A DNA stretch of 64,000 nt from Planctomyces sp. SH-PL14. GTDB taxonomy: Bacteria > Planctomycetota > Planctomycetia > Planctomycetales > Planctomycetaceae. This document shows, piece by piece, positions 54,610 to 62,763 of the stretch. Made by a program: the position numbers and the translations under genes. Numbering within the stretch: the stretch's first letter is position 1; each line of letters starts with the position of its first letter. The DNA lies in contig NZ_CP011270.1 of assembly GCF_001610835.1 (NCBI RefSeq), positions 6,218,001-6,282,000 on the forward strand. The letters run 5' to 3'. The notes beneath the pieces were generated by a model. It ran no database searches. It was not told where the DNA came from and worked only from the letters and a program-made list of their open reading frames with translations.

Positions 54610-54834
54610 TCAAAGCGAGTGGGAAAGGCGACGAGAGAACTTCGCCGGCTTCAGCACCGCGCTGACTCGTTCCGGCGTCGCGACGGAGGGGGCCTCCGAC
54701 CCCGTCGGCTCGATCCCGTTCGCGAGCTCTCCCCAGGTCTTCGACCAGACCTCCAGAAACATGCACCCGATGGCAATGACCACCGGCGCCGTCAGGATCA
54801 CCAGCATCGGAATCAGCAGAATTCGTTCTTTCAT
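54610..54834 (-). CDS. Small single-TM protein
   Basis: 74 residues, ATG at 54834 with a strong Shine-Dalgarno (GAGGAGG, complement of 54840-54846). An N-terminal helix ERILLIPMLVILTAPVVIAI is followed by a short soluble tail (FLEVWSKTWGELANGIEPTG). The open frame on the other strand at this place has no such signals. Function unknown; possibly a small membrane regulator. Confidence 0.55.
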   Translation of the reverse strand: MKERILLIPMLVILTAPVVIAIGCMFLEVWSKTWGELANGIEPTGSEAPSVATPERVSAVLKPAKFSRRLSHSL

Positions 54835-54970
54835 CTCGGCCTCCTCGTGGAGCCCCTCGGACGCCTGAATGCGACCGACGGGACACCGTTCACAATCGCC
54901 ATCGCGAGTGAGAGGAGGGTGACGCGTACTTAAAATCGGCTTCAGGGTTCTTCTTGTCCCTGCAGCGCTC

Positions 54971-55040
54971 TGTGGGAATTGGACCGTTCCTCAGCGAAAA
55001 GGCCTCCAGCGGCCAGGGCGGCCCGCCCTGGACTCGGGGG
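54971..55040 (-). repeat. E330-related short fragment (inverted)
   Basis: Read on the minus strand it gives GAGTCCAGGGCGGGCCGCCC, TGGCCGCTGGAGGC and GCTGAGGAACGGTCCAA, the same truncated subtype as 60781-60855. It lies near the end of the 130-residue protein gene (55076). Confidence 0.6.
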
Positions 55041-55075
55041 GCTGCGGGAATCCCTTCGGCAAACGGCCCGGCGCG

Positions 55076-55468
55076 CTACCCGTCGTGGGGCGCACATTCT
55101 CCGGCGATCTCGACCTCGTCTCCGGTGACGACCAGCCGCTCTACCGTGTAGGCCCAGTACTTCAGCGGGCCCCCCTTCATCTGCGGCGGGATCCAGGCCC
55201 GCAGCGTGTTGAACAGCGAGGCGGTCTTCATCACGCTCAGCTCAATCTCGCCGCGAGCCTCGAACCGGTCCTCCATCTCCCGCCCCAGACCCTCCCGAGC
55301 GATCACCAGGACGTACCGGTGCTGGTGCGATTCGGACTTGGCGTGGGCGTGCATCTGAAGAGACCGCAGCTCCACGTCGTTTCCATCCACGGTCAATCGG
55401 AATCGGTCCGGCAACGCGACCTCCCGGTTCGGAGTGCTGAGCCTGAATGGCTCAACGGCCCACATCAT
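55076..55468 (-). CDS. Hypothetical protein, coupled to the upstream gene
   Basis: 130 residues; ATGA at 55468 overlaps the stop of the upstream 191-residue gene. A beta-rich soluble protein (FRLTVDGNDVELRSLQMHAH, RYVLVIAREGLGREMEDRFE, VERLVVTGDEVEIAGECAP). No signal peptide and no motif I recognise. The His-rich QMHAHAKSESHQHR stretch could bind metal but may be incidental. The overlap implies a shared function with the 191-residue protein. Confidence 0.7.
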   Translation of the reverse strand: MMWAVEPFRLSTPNREVALPDRFRLTVDGNDVELRSLQMHAHAKSESHQHRYVLVIAREGLGREMEDRFEARGEIELSVMKTASLFNTLRAWIPPQMKGGPLKYWAYTVERLVVTGDEVEIAGECAPHDG

Positions 55469-56040
55469 CGGTAGGGAGCGAAACCATAATACTTCGGTCG
55501 TTCATCCAGCCGGACATGGAGCCAGGAGACCCCGGCTCCGGCGGTACTGAGCCAGACGGGCCTGGTCCCGATCCGCCGCGCCGTGGTCTCCCCGACGAGC
55601 CGCCACAACGCGTCCCGCTGATCCGTGGGAGCCTGTCGAACGAACGCCGCCAGGTGTCCGTACGCGGATTGGTCGGCGACCGGGCATGGAACGACGAGGA
55701 TCGCATCCCCGCTGAGATTCGGGATCGCCACGACGTCCTCCTCCGCTCCAGCAAAGTGCTCGGAAAACGCCTGTGGATCGGGAGTCCGAGCCAGCCCCGG
55801 AGCATCGAGGACCACGCACTCAAATGGACGCGACACGGTGTCGGTCGTAACGGCTGGCGTCTCCCACCGGAACTCGGCGAAGGGAACCGCGGCCAGCAGC
55901 CCGTTGAACCAAGTCCGAAACCCGGCCTCCTCGCGCCAGCCCCGTAGCACCTCCATGACGGTTGCCGGACGCGATTCGAGATCGAGCGCCAACCGCAGGC
56001 CGCGGTGACTGGGGAGTTCTTCGCTGCGACTTGTCCACAT
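55465..56040 (-). CDS. Conserved hypothetical protein (DUF6940-like, tentative)
   Basis: 191 residues. The phrases RGWREEAGFRTWFNGLLAAV, RPFECVVLDAPGL and WLHVRLDERPKYYGFAPYR are strongly reminiscent of a widespread family of unknown function in planctomycetes and myxobacteria. I believe it is DUF6940, but the number is from memory. Alpha/beta, soluble, no catalytic motif assigned. First gene of a two-gene minus-strand operon with the 130-residue protein. Confidence 0.72.
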   Translation of the reverse strand: MWTSRSEELPSHRGLRLALDLESRPATVMEVLRGWREEAGFRTWFNGLLAAVPFAEFRWETPAVTTDTVSRPFECVVLDAPGLARTPDPQAFSEHFAGAEEDVVAIPNLSGDAILVVPCPVADQSAYGHLAAFVRQAPTDQRDALWRLVGETTARRIGTRPVWLSTAGAGVSWLHVRLDERPKYYGFAPYR

Positions 56041-56124
56041 CGGCAGGGGACTCCATGACGAAGAAGGCGACTGCCGTCACTGTCCTGCCCAGACTTCCGG
56101 GGAACAAGTCTCACCCGCTCGAAC

Positions 56125-56462
56125 CGCGTTCTTGCCGGCATAGCGTTGCTCGCTCAAACCCAACTTGCGACGGCAGCCTGGGGTCAAGGGGGCCACGCCC
56201 CCTTGCCGCCGGAGGCACTCCTGTGAGGAACCGTGGTGCACAAGGGACGTCCCCTTGGTGGAACGAGTGGCGAGGACTCCCTCAAACCACATCGCTCGCT
56301 TTGCAATCCCCGCGGGTTGGTAAGGGGGCATCCGGAACGGTGTCCGCGCTTGGACACGCTCTCCTTCAGACATCTCTCGACGAGAGGGCCTCCGGCGGGC
56401 AAAGGGGTCGAGAAAACAACACAGGCCCCTCTGCACTCCCCACCAGGGGGGCCCTGGACCCG
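56125..56462 (+). repeat. E330 dispersed element, copy 8
   Basis: Full forward copy: CGTTCTTGCCGGCATAGCG, GCTCAAACCCAACTTGCGAC, short-loop left hairpin (GGGGGCCACGCCCCC), GAGGAACCGTGGTGCACAAG, CCCCGCGGGTTGGTAAGGGG, GTGTCCGCGCTTGGACAC, TTCAGACATCTCTCGACG, right hairpin with long loop (GAGAAAACAACACAGG), end CCCTGGACCCGG. Unlike most copies it lies between divergently transcribed genes. Confidence 0.92.
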
Positions 56463-56615
56463 GTGGACGAGGGGCGTCGGCTGCGCTGGGGAGACCCGGC
56501 CGCCTTGTTGACGATTCCTCGCTGGATATCATCGCCGTCCGCGGGGCATTGAGGCCGGCGCCCTCGTCCAGAAACTCTGAGACCGGCCCGTCCCGACTGT
56601 GCGGGAGCAAACTTC

Positions 56616-57923
56616 GTGGCGAAAGCGAAGACGGCGGCCGTCAACAGGGAGACCCGGAAACCACGAAAGTGGCCCCACACCGCCGACCTCCGGCCATGGC
56701 TCGAAGTCCAGCTGGACCTGTGCGAGCAGCACCCCAAGCCAGCTGCCGCCGGACTCCAGGCCTGCGTTCCACTCAAGCAGCTCGCCGAGTGCGGACAAGA
56801 GACCGCAGCGCTCAAGCGGCTTCAGCGGCTGCTCGACCGGTTGCCCCCCTCGGAGTGCCAGGCCAGCGGCTTCCTGGCCCTGACGGCAGTCCAGATCGCC
56901 CTCGACCTGCCCGATCCCCGCCGCGCCGAAAAGTACCTTCGGCTGGCCGAAGCCCGCGAGTCGAACGCTCCGCCGCGTGAGCGGAAGGCCCTTCAGATCC
57001 GGCTCAACCAGGTCCGGAAACTGAACGGACTGCCCGAACCGCCCGGCTCAAGCGCGGGGGGCAAGGACGATCCCCTGTGGCAACTCGGCCAGTCGCGGCT
57101 GGCCTTTCGCACGGCGCTCCTGGCGGGGGACAAACCCACCGCCGCCAAGGCCCTTCAGAAGACGACGAAGCTCATCCCGGAGGTCGATCAGTTCTGGCTG
57201 AAACCCGGCCTGACGCTCAGCGCGGTGAACGCCTTCCGTCGCCTGGGGGACGACGCGGCCCTGGCCCGGTATGTGACGTGGCTCGACCGGAACAGGCATT
57301 CCAGCGACCTCGCCACCGGCAGCCTCTGGGGAATGGGGCTGACCGATCTGGCGAACAAGCGGGCGCAGGACCGCGTCGCCAGCCATTTGAAGAAGCTCAA
57401 ACGCGATCCCGACTCCAACATCCATTTCCCCGTCCACGAGATCAGCGAGGAGCTGTGGTTCTTCCTCCAGACGGGCCAGGCGGACACGGCGGCCAGACTG
57501 CTGCAGCGCACCCTCCGCGATCTCCCCAGTTGGCCGGGCCTCCACGGCGGATTCGTCGGGGCCGGCGTCCTGACGGAGCTGGCCGAACTGCTGGCGGAAC
57601 TCGACAGTCCCGAGGCGGCTCGTGAGCTGCTCGGCTTCGCTATCCAGGCGGGCAAAGCGGAACGGGACCCCGGATTTCGCAAGGGGGCCCTCAAAGCCGC
57701 GGACGAGCAGTTCGAAGCCCCGGGGCTCGCGGCCATGATCGCCAAAGCGAGATCGATCAAGAACGCCGCAAAGCGGCGAGAGACCTTGATCCCTCTCCTG
57801 ACGAAACAGTCTGCCTGGTCCGAACTGGCCAAGGTCCTCGACGAGATCCCGAACGCCGACGAACTCCTCGGCTCGCTGCACTCTGTCCTGTTCAGGCTCC
57901 CCGGCGGATCCAGGCTGGCCTAG
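56616..57923 (+). CDS. Alpha-helical TPR-like protein of unknown function
   Basis: 435 residues from GTG 56616. Almost wholly helical, with pairs of helices resembling TPR/SEL1-type solenoids (ECGQETAALKRLQRLLDRLP, DPRRAEKYLRLAEARES, AARLLQRTLRDLPSWPGLHG). No signal peptide or TM; a basic N-terminus AKAKTAAVNRETRKPRKW. First of three plus-strand genes ending with an ankyrin protein and a CxCPxC protein, spacing ~110 and ~76 bp. Probably a protein-interaction scaffold. Confidence 0.68.
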   Translation: MAKAKTAAVNRETRKPRKWPHTADLRPWLEVQLDLCEQHPKPAAAGLQACVPLKQLAECGQETAALKRLQRLLDRLPPSECQASGFLALTAVQIALDLPDPRRAEKYLRLAEARESNAPPRERKALQIRLNQVRKLNGLPEPPGSSAGGKDDPLWQLGQSRLAFRTALLAGDKPTAAKALQKTTKLIPEVDQFWLKPGLTLSAVNAFRRLGDDAALARYVTWLDRNRHSSDLATGSLWGMGLTDLANKRAQDRVASHLKKLKRDPDSNIHFPVHEISEELWFFLQTGQADTAARLLQRTLRDLPSWPGLHGGFVGAGVLTELAELLAELDSPEAARELLGFAIQAGKAERDPGFRKGALKAADEQFEAPGLAAMIAKARSIKNAAKRRETLIPLLTKQSAWSELAKVLDEIPNADELLGSLHSVLFRLPGGSRLA

Positions 57924-58032
57924 CGTAGGCACACCGGCCGGAGATCGTTGGCAGATCGGATGTGTCGATTGTTGTCCCTGCCCGCTTGAAGCCTCCCCGC
58001 TTGAAGCCCCCTGCGCGAAGAGAGTCCCCACC

Positions 58033-58842
58033 ATGAAGATCCTTGTCTCGGGCCAGGCGTCGGCTCACGATGACGAGACCGGCGAGATCATCACCGACGC
58101 GGCGCGGCTCCGGTCACTCGGCGGCCTGCGGTACGACGGCGACCTGTGCGCGAACTATCTCGATCATGAGCAGCTGAACGACATCAGTATTGTCGGCGGC
58201 GCGATTGAAGTTGTGTGGGCTCCGGACCAAAGCGGTCTGCGGGTCGTCAGCGAGTACTGGTCGCCGGTGGAGCTCAGCCCAGACCAGCTCCAGGCGCTCA
58301 CCGATCAGACTCTCGGACAATGGAGCGACGGCATCGGCGAAGGGTGTTTTGACGAATGGTCGCAGGAGAGCGGCATCGGTCTGGATCTCGCCCCGTTCGC
58401 CCGGGACGACTACCAGGATCCGGTCGCCGAGCAGGTGGACGACGACCGCGAAGTCCCTCGCTTTGCCCATCTGGCCAAGGCGGTGTGGAAAGGAAGGCTC
58501 GATGTCGTGCAGCAGGCCGTGGAAGAGAAAGCGGACCTGAACGCGGTCTACGACGGCCACACCGCGCTGCTCCTGGCGATTATGAAGAAGGACGTGGCGA
58601 TCGCGCTCCTCTTGATCGAAGGGGGAGCGGACGTCGATCGCGGCTCCGTCATCGGGACCACCCCGCTGATGGCCTGCACCTCCCTCCCGCCGGCCGACGC
58701 AATGCGGGTGGCGAAGGCCCTCGTGGCCCGGGGATGCGATCTCGAGGCGGTCGACTACGAGGGCCAGACTGCCGCCACGATCGCGGTGAACACCAACCAG
58801 CCGGAAGTGGCGGAATTCCTGAGAACGCAGAGAACTTCGTAG
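58033..58842 (+). CDS. Ankyrin-repeat protein with unknown N-terminal domain
   Basis: 269 residues. Residues ~1-130 form an acidic domain with a DEWSQESGIGLDL phrase, which I do not recognise. Residues ~145-265 are three to four ankyrin repeats (KGRLDVVQQAVEEKADLNAV, DGHTALLLAIMKKDVAIALL, IGTTPLMACTSLPPADAMRV, EGQTAATIAVNTNQPEVAEF). The repeats indicate protein binding. Such acidic small ankyrin proteins can be immunity or regulatory partners, but no toxin gene is recognised next to it. Confidence 0.78.
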   Translation: MKILVSGQASAHDDETGEIITDAARLRSLGGLRYDGDLCANYLDHEQLNDISIVGGAIEVVWAPDQSGLRVVSEYWSPVELSPDQLQALTDQTLGQWSDGIGEGCFDEWSQESGIGLDLAPFARDDYQDPVAEQVDDDREVPRFAHLAKAVWKGRLDVVQQAVEEKADLNAVYDGHTALLLAIMKKDVAIALLLIEGGADVDRGSVIGTTPLMACTSLPPADAMRVAKALVARGCDLEAVDYEGQTAATIAVNTNQPEVAEFLRTQRTS

Positions 58843-58918
58843 GGGCCGCCGGTGTCGTTGCCGTCGCTTCGGCAACCGTGCCGAATGTCGGCCGAAATTC
58901 CAGAGAGACGCCAGCGCG

Positions 58919-59431
58919 ATGGCAATGTTCGTCCACCTGGCTTCGAATTCGTGCCTGGCCCGAATTCGCCGAAGCGGCATCGCCCGGTTGCGACGTCCTG
59001 GAGGAGAATTCCCCGTAGGACTCTTTGCCGTTCCGGTGACGAGGAACTTTTTCCTCTCGCACCAGTGGCTGCGGGAGCTGAGGCGAAACAGTTCGGGTCT
59101 CATGTCGGGGGTGTACTTTCGGATTCCCGACGAAGAGGCGGTCTGGGTTGGCCACTACGGCCAGCCCCACCGCTGGATGACCGCCGCCGAAGCGGTATGC
59201 GCGTTCTCCTCCGCCGAGGACGCTCGAGGCTGGGAAGTCGTGATTCCGCGGCGGATCGAAGTCGATGAGTTGCACGCGATCCGGAAGGTGCCTCAAGTCG
59301 TGGGCTGGCGGTTCTCCCCGTCAGCGAAGGGGAAGCCGCCGTACTGCACCTGTCCGTTCTGCATCCGGGGGACGTACGGAGCCAGGCGGCTGCGGGAGCG
59401 GCTGGGAGCCCCGGATGACGGACGACGTTGA
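58919..59431 (+). CDS. Hypothetical protein with C-terminal CxCPxC motif
   Basis: 170 residues. The beginning MAMFVHLASNSCLARIRRSG, then FAVPVTRNFFLSHQWLRELR, GVYFRIPDEEAVWVGHYGQP and a possible zinc-binding YCTCPFCIRG. The opening His plus downstream IRRSGI spacing is loosely like the first motif of ADP-ribosyltransferase folds, but this is speculation. The family appears conserved in planctomycetes. Follows the ankyrin gene by 76 bp. Confidence 0.65.
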   Translation: MAMFVHLASNSCLARIRRSGIARLRRPGGEFPVGLFAVPVTRNFFLSHQWLRELRRNSSGLMSGVYFRIPDEEAVWVGHYGQPHRWMTAAEAVCAFSSAEDARGWEVVIPRRIEVDELHAIRKVPQVVGWRFSPSAKGKPPYCTCPFCIRGTYGARRLRERLGAPDDGRR

Positions 59432-59730
59432 ACGGGCGAGCCGAGTTTCGCCATCGCTGAAACGGACTCCGTCTGATCGTTCTCCGCGGGCGGCAGTGGA
59501 GGGGTAAGTGAGCTCAGGACGCGACCTCTCCTAACTGCCGGACGCCGACCGTCTCCGTGGCGCGGGGGATTCACGCCTCACTTGGCCGCTCGGCACGAGC
59601 CGGCCAGCGCGAACGGCTCCGGGCTGGCCTGGAATTGCCGCTCGCGATCCCCCACCCTCTACTGCGACCCGCCGCAACGGACTCCCGTAGTCCGTCGCCC
59701 TTCCCCTGCTGTTCCTCCGGAAAGCCGCTC

Positions 59731-60738
59731 ATGAGATTCCCCCTCCGTTCCCTCCTTCTTTGTCTGGCTCTCTGTCCGTTGATGCCGGGCCGGGGCGTCC
59801 TCGCTCAGGACGCGGCCCGGAAGCCGTTCGTCCCGCAGCCGATCATCGCCGGCGGGCAGGTTCTCCCGCTCTATCCGGCGGACTCGCCGAAGCTCAAGCG
59901 GGAGAAGCTGCACGAGGCGGAGCAGTACAACACGAAGGGAAAGTCGGACAAGACGCTCAACGTCATCGGCGTCCACAACCCCTCGATCGAGGTCCACCTG
60001 GCCGGTGATGACCCGGCGAACACCGGCGCGGCGGTCATCATTGCTCCCGGGGGCGGGCATCAGATCCTGTGGGTCGGACCTGAAGGGGGGGACTTCGTCC
60101 CGTTCTTCAAGAAGTACGGCGTCTCGACGATCATCCTCCGCAACCGCCTGCGGATCGACGGCTACGAACCGACCACGGACGCCGTGAACGACGCCTTCCA
60201 GGCGATCCGTCTCGTCCGCTCGCACGCCGCCGAGTGGAAGCTCGACCCCGCCCGGATCGGGATCATGGGCTTTTCCGCGGGCGCGGAACTCTCCGCGCCG
60301 ACGGCCCTCTTCTTTGACGACTTTGAAAAAGAGAACTCCGGCTCCGCCGATCCCCTGGCCAAGGTCTCCCCGCGACCGGACTTTGTCGGGGTGATCTACC
60401 CCGGCCCGACGCCGTTTACGAAGGCCCCGGAGACGAAGATCCCCAAGAACTGCCCGCCGAGCTTCATCGCCTCGGCCGGCCCCGGTGACCGGGTCCATGC
60501 CCTGTGGGCCGCCGACTACTTCACGGCGATGCTGAAGGCGGGGGTTCCGAATCTCGAGATGCACATCTATGGCAACGGCGGGCACGGGGGAGGGCTCACG
60601 GCCCGGGGCGGTATTCCGTTTGCCACCTGGACGGACCGCTACATCGACTGGTTCAAGGATCTGGGATTCCTCGACAAGCCGGGAACGCCGACAAAGGCGG
60701 CCAAGGATGTTGAGGCGTTCGGGAAGAAGGGGAAGTAG
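59731..60738 (+). CDS. Secreted alpha/beta-hydrolase (acetyl-xylan-esterase/BD-FAE-like)
   Basis: 335 residues from ATG 59731, which gives a Sec signal (SLLLCLALCPLMPGRGVLAQ); the frame extends upstream to 59557 without it. The oxyanion motif PGGGH (107-111) and nucleophile Ser182 in GFSAG are clear, with DRVHALWAADYF and GNGGHGGG contributing the acid and histidine candidates. The IIAPGGGH signature is common in planctomycete exported esterases acting on plant or algal polysaccharide esters. A GH62-like gene end lies further downstream (minus strand), which fits a polysaccharide theme. Confidence 0.87.
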   Translation: MRFPLRSLLLCLALCPLMPGRGVLAQDAARKPFVPQPIIAGGQVLPLYPADSPKLKREKLHEAEQYNTKGKSDKTLNVIGVHNPSIEVHLAGDDPANTGAAVIIAPGGGHQILWVGPEGGDFVPFFKKYGVSTIILRNRLRIDGYEPTTDAVNDAFQAIRLVRSHAAEWKLDPARIGIMGFSAGAELSAPTALFFDDFEKENSGSADPLAKVSPRPDFVGVIYPGPTPFTKAPETKIPKNCPPSFIASAGPGDRVHALWAADYFTAMLKAGVPNLEMHIYGNGGHGGGLTARGGIPFATWTDRYIDWFKDLGFLDKPGTPTKAAKDVEAFGKKGK

Positions 60739-60780
60739 TCTTCGGTTGGCAGGCGTTCGCTGAAGTGAGAGGAACCAGAG

Positions 60781-60855
60781 CCCCGGGTCCAGGGCTGGAA
60801 GCCCTGGCCGCCGGAGGCACTTTCAATGAGGAACGGTCCAAACCACAACGGACAT
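60781..60855 (+). repeat. E330-related short element
   Basis: GGGTCCAGGGCTGGAAGCCC forms the left-hand hairpin, then CCGCCGGAGGCACTTTCAAT and GAGGAACGGTCCAAACCACA. It lies between the convergent stops of the esterase (60738) and the redoxin/Cu monooxygenase gene (60881), in the same kind of position as full E330 copies. Confidence 0.65.
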
Positions 60856-60880
60856 GGCCGAGCGGTCCGAGCGAAAAACC

Positions 60881-62691
60881 TCAACGCACGACGTGTCCGT
60901 TCTTCGGATCCGTCCGCAGGTCCAGCGTCTCGTTGTCGTCGGTGTAGAAGAAAAACCCGAACATCATCTCGTGAATGGTCTGCGGTCCGTTCCGCACCGT
61001 CGCCTCCGGGTCGGGATTGAACGGGTTGAACCGCGAGTTGTCGAAGTGCGCGATCACCTCGATCCGCGTTCCCTTCGCGAACCGCTTGTCCCCCGGCGCC
61101 CACCGGTAGTTCTGCTGCCAGTCGTAGTGGTAGTTCGGAATCGACAGTAACCGGTCCGGTCCCACTTCGGGTCCCGACGCGCCGGCGTCCCCGGCTTCGG
61201 GGGGATGCGCCAGGAACGTCATGTCCTTCCCCCGCAGGTGCATGTGGGCGAACATCCCCACGCCGGTCGCGTCGCAGGGGAGCGTGCGACTCGCCCGGAC
61301 CTCGTGGGCCCCCGCCCCCGGCGGGATGGCGAACTTCGAGGTCGTGACCTGCAGGTGCTTCAGCTCCTTGCGGACGACCCCCCGCGGATACCGGAACCCG
61401 ACCGACATCCGGTTCTTCTCTGGCTTGCCGGTCGTTGTGTAGTGGATCTGCAAGCCCACCACCGACCCTGCCGGGATCCGCAGGGCGTAGCCGTCGTCGA
61501 GACGCATCGCCGTCCCCCCCGGGACCCGCCCTGTGATGAAGTTGCTGTCGTCGAACTCCTTGCCGATTTGGAAATAGCCCATGTTGCAGTGGTGGACCAC
61601 GGCCGGATTGGAGGGGAGGGTCTCCGCCGCCGAGATCCAGGTCTCCTGCAGGAACAGGTGCGGCAGGACGACGTACCGGTAGTCGACGAATCCGTCCGCC
61701 GGCAGGCTGTGGGTCTCGACCGCCTTCAGCACGAGGTCCGGCTCGCCGATCTCCCACTTTCCGTCCGGGAACGTCCGCGGCGGCGGCGCCTTTGCCGTGT
61801 CCCCCGCCGGGCACCCGGCCCGCACCCAGTCGATCACGCGCCGCCGCTCGGCCGAAGTCAGCCCCCGCTCGTTGGCAAAGTGTTCGCTCCGCGCGGCGTG
61901 CCAGGGGGGCATCCGGCGGTCGGCCACCACCTCCGCGATCATGGCTCCCTGGCTGCTCGTCTCTTCGTGCGTCATCAGCGGGAACGGCGCTCCGCCCCCC
62001 GTGTGGTGACACTCCTGGCAGTGAACCTGGAGGAGCGGGACGATGTGCTCATGAAAGGTGACCGGTTCCGCGGCACGAGGCGCGGTCGATCCCGTCGCGG
62101 CCGCGAACTCCGGGATCAGGCATCCGTCGACCGGCGTCTCGCGCACCGCGACCTCCCGTCCGGCCAGCAGGTCCTCGAGGGCCAGACGCAGGTCGTCGCG
62201 GGTCGGCTGCGGCCGCGCGCCGCCGAGACGATTCTGATCGTCGATCTGCCCGCGATACCGGAGCCGCCCGTCCGCGTCGAGGACCGCCACCTCCGGCGTC
62301 CGCCGCACCCCCAGGGCCTTCGCGCACGAGCCGTCGACATCCTTCACGAGCGGAAAGGGGACGCCAAAGTCGATCCCCTGCTGGGCGATCTCGGCGATCT
62401 CATCGTCCGGGCCGACATTCACGCCGACGAACTGGACCCCCCGCGGCCGGAACGCCTCCTCCATCCGGACGAGCCGCGGCCACGACTTCTGGACGATCGG
62501 GCAGGTCGTGTTGGTGAAGACCAGGACGTCCCCTTGTTCTCGCCGAGATCGCGAAGCGACCGATTGAGCGAGCGGATGTCCTTGAACCGCAGGTCGCCGA
62601 TGGTATCCCCGATCGCAGGCTCATCGGCCCGAGCGGCCGCGGCAACGGCTGCGAAGAGACAACACACGAGCAGCGCGCGAAGGAAGGCCAT
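60881..62691 (-). pseudogene. Redoxin / CxxCH / copper type II monooxygenase fusion, disrupted by a frameshift
   Basis: Full frame would be ~600 residues from ATG 62691 (signal peptide LLVCCLFAAVAAAARA). After GENKGT the frame breaks at ~62526/62527. One base inserted into the minus-strand ACG|TCC would restore a redoxin motif LVFTNTTCPIVQK leading into RMEEAFRPRGVQFVGVNVG. Then come a CQECHH heme-type motif, PPWHAA and the copper monooxygenase part with VVHHCNMGYF, QIHYTT and HMHLRGKDMT. The copper-binding histidines appear intact. A single-base error or true loss cannot be told apart here. Likely exported redox enzyme, substrate unknown. Confidence 0.82.
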
Positions 62692-62763
62692 CGGCAGAGT
62701 TCCGTGAGGTCAGAGCCCGGTCATCATAGATTTCGGGGGTCACTGCCGAACAGCCGGGTCGTG

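Noticed and set aside
54596..54868. A 90-codon plus-strand frame overlapping the small membrane protein gene
   Set aside because: The minus-strand frame here has a strong Shine-Dalgarno and a clean TM helix; the plus-strand one has neither.
6892..56462. E330 as a CRISPR array or a standard insertion sequence
   Set aside because: Copies are kilobases apart, ~330 bp long, without spacers, and contain no transposase or consistent short terminal repeats of an IS.
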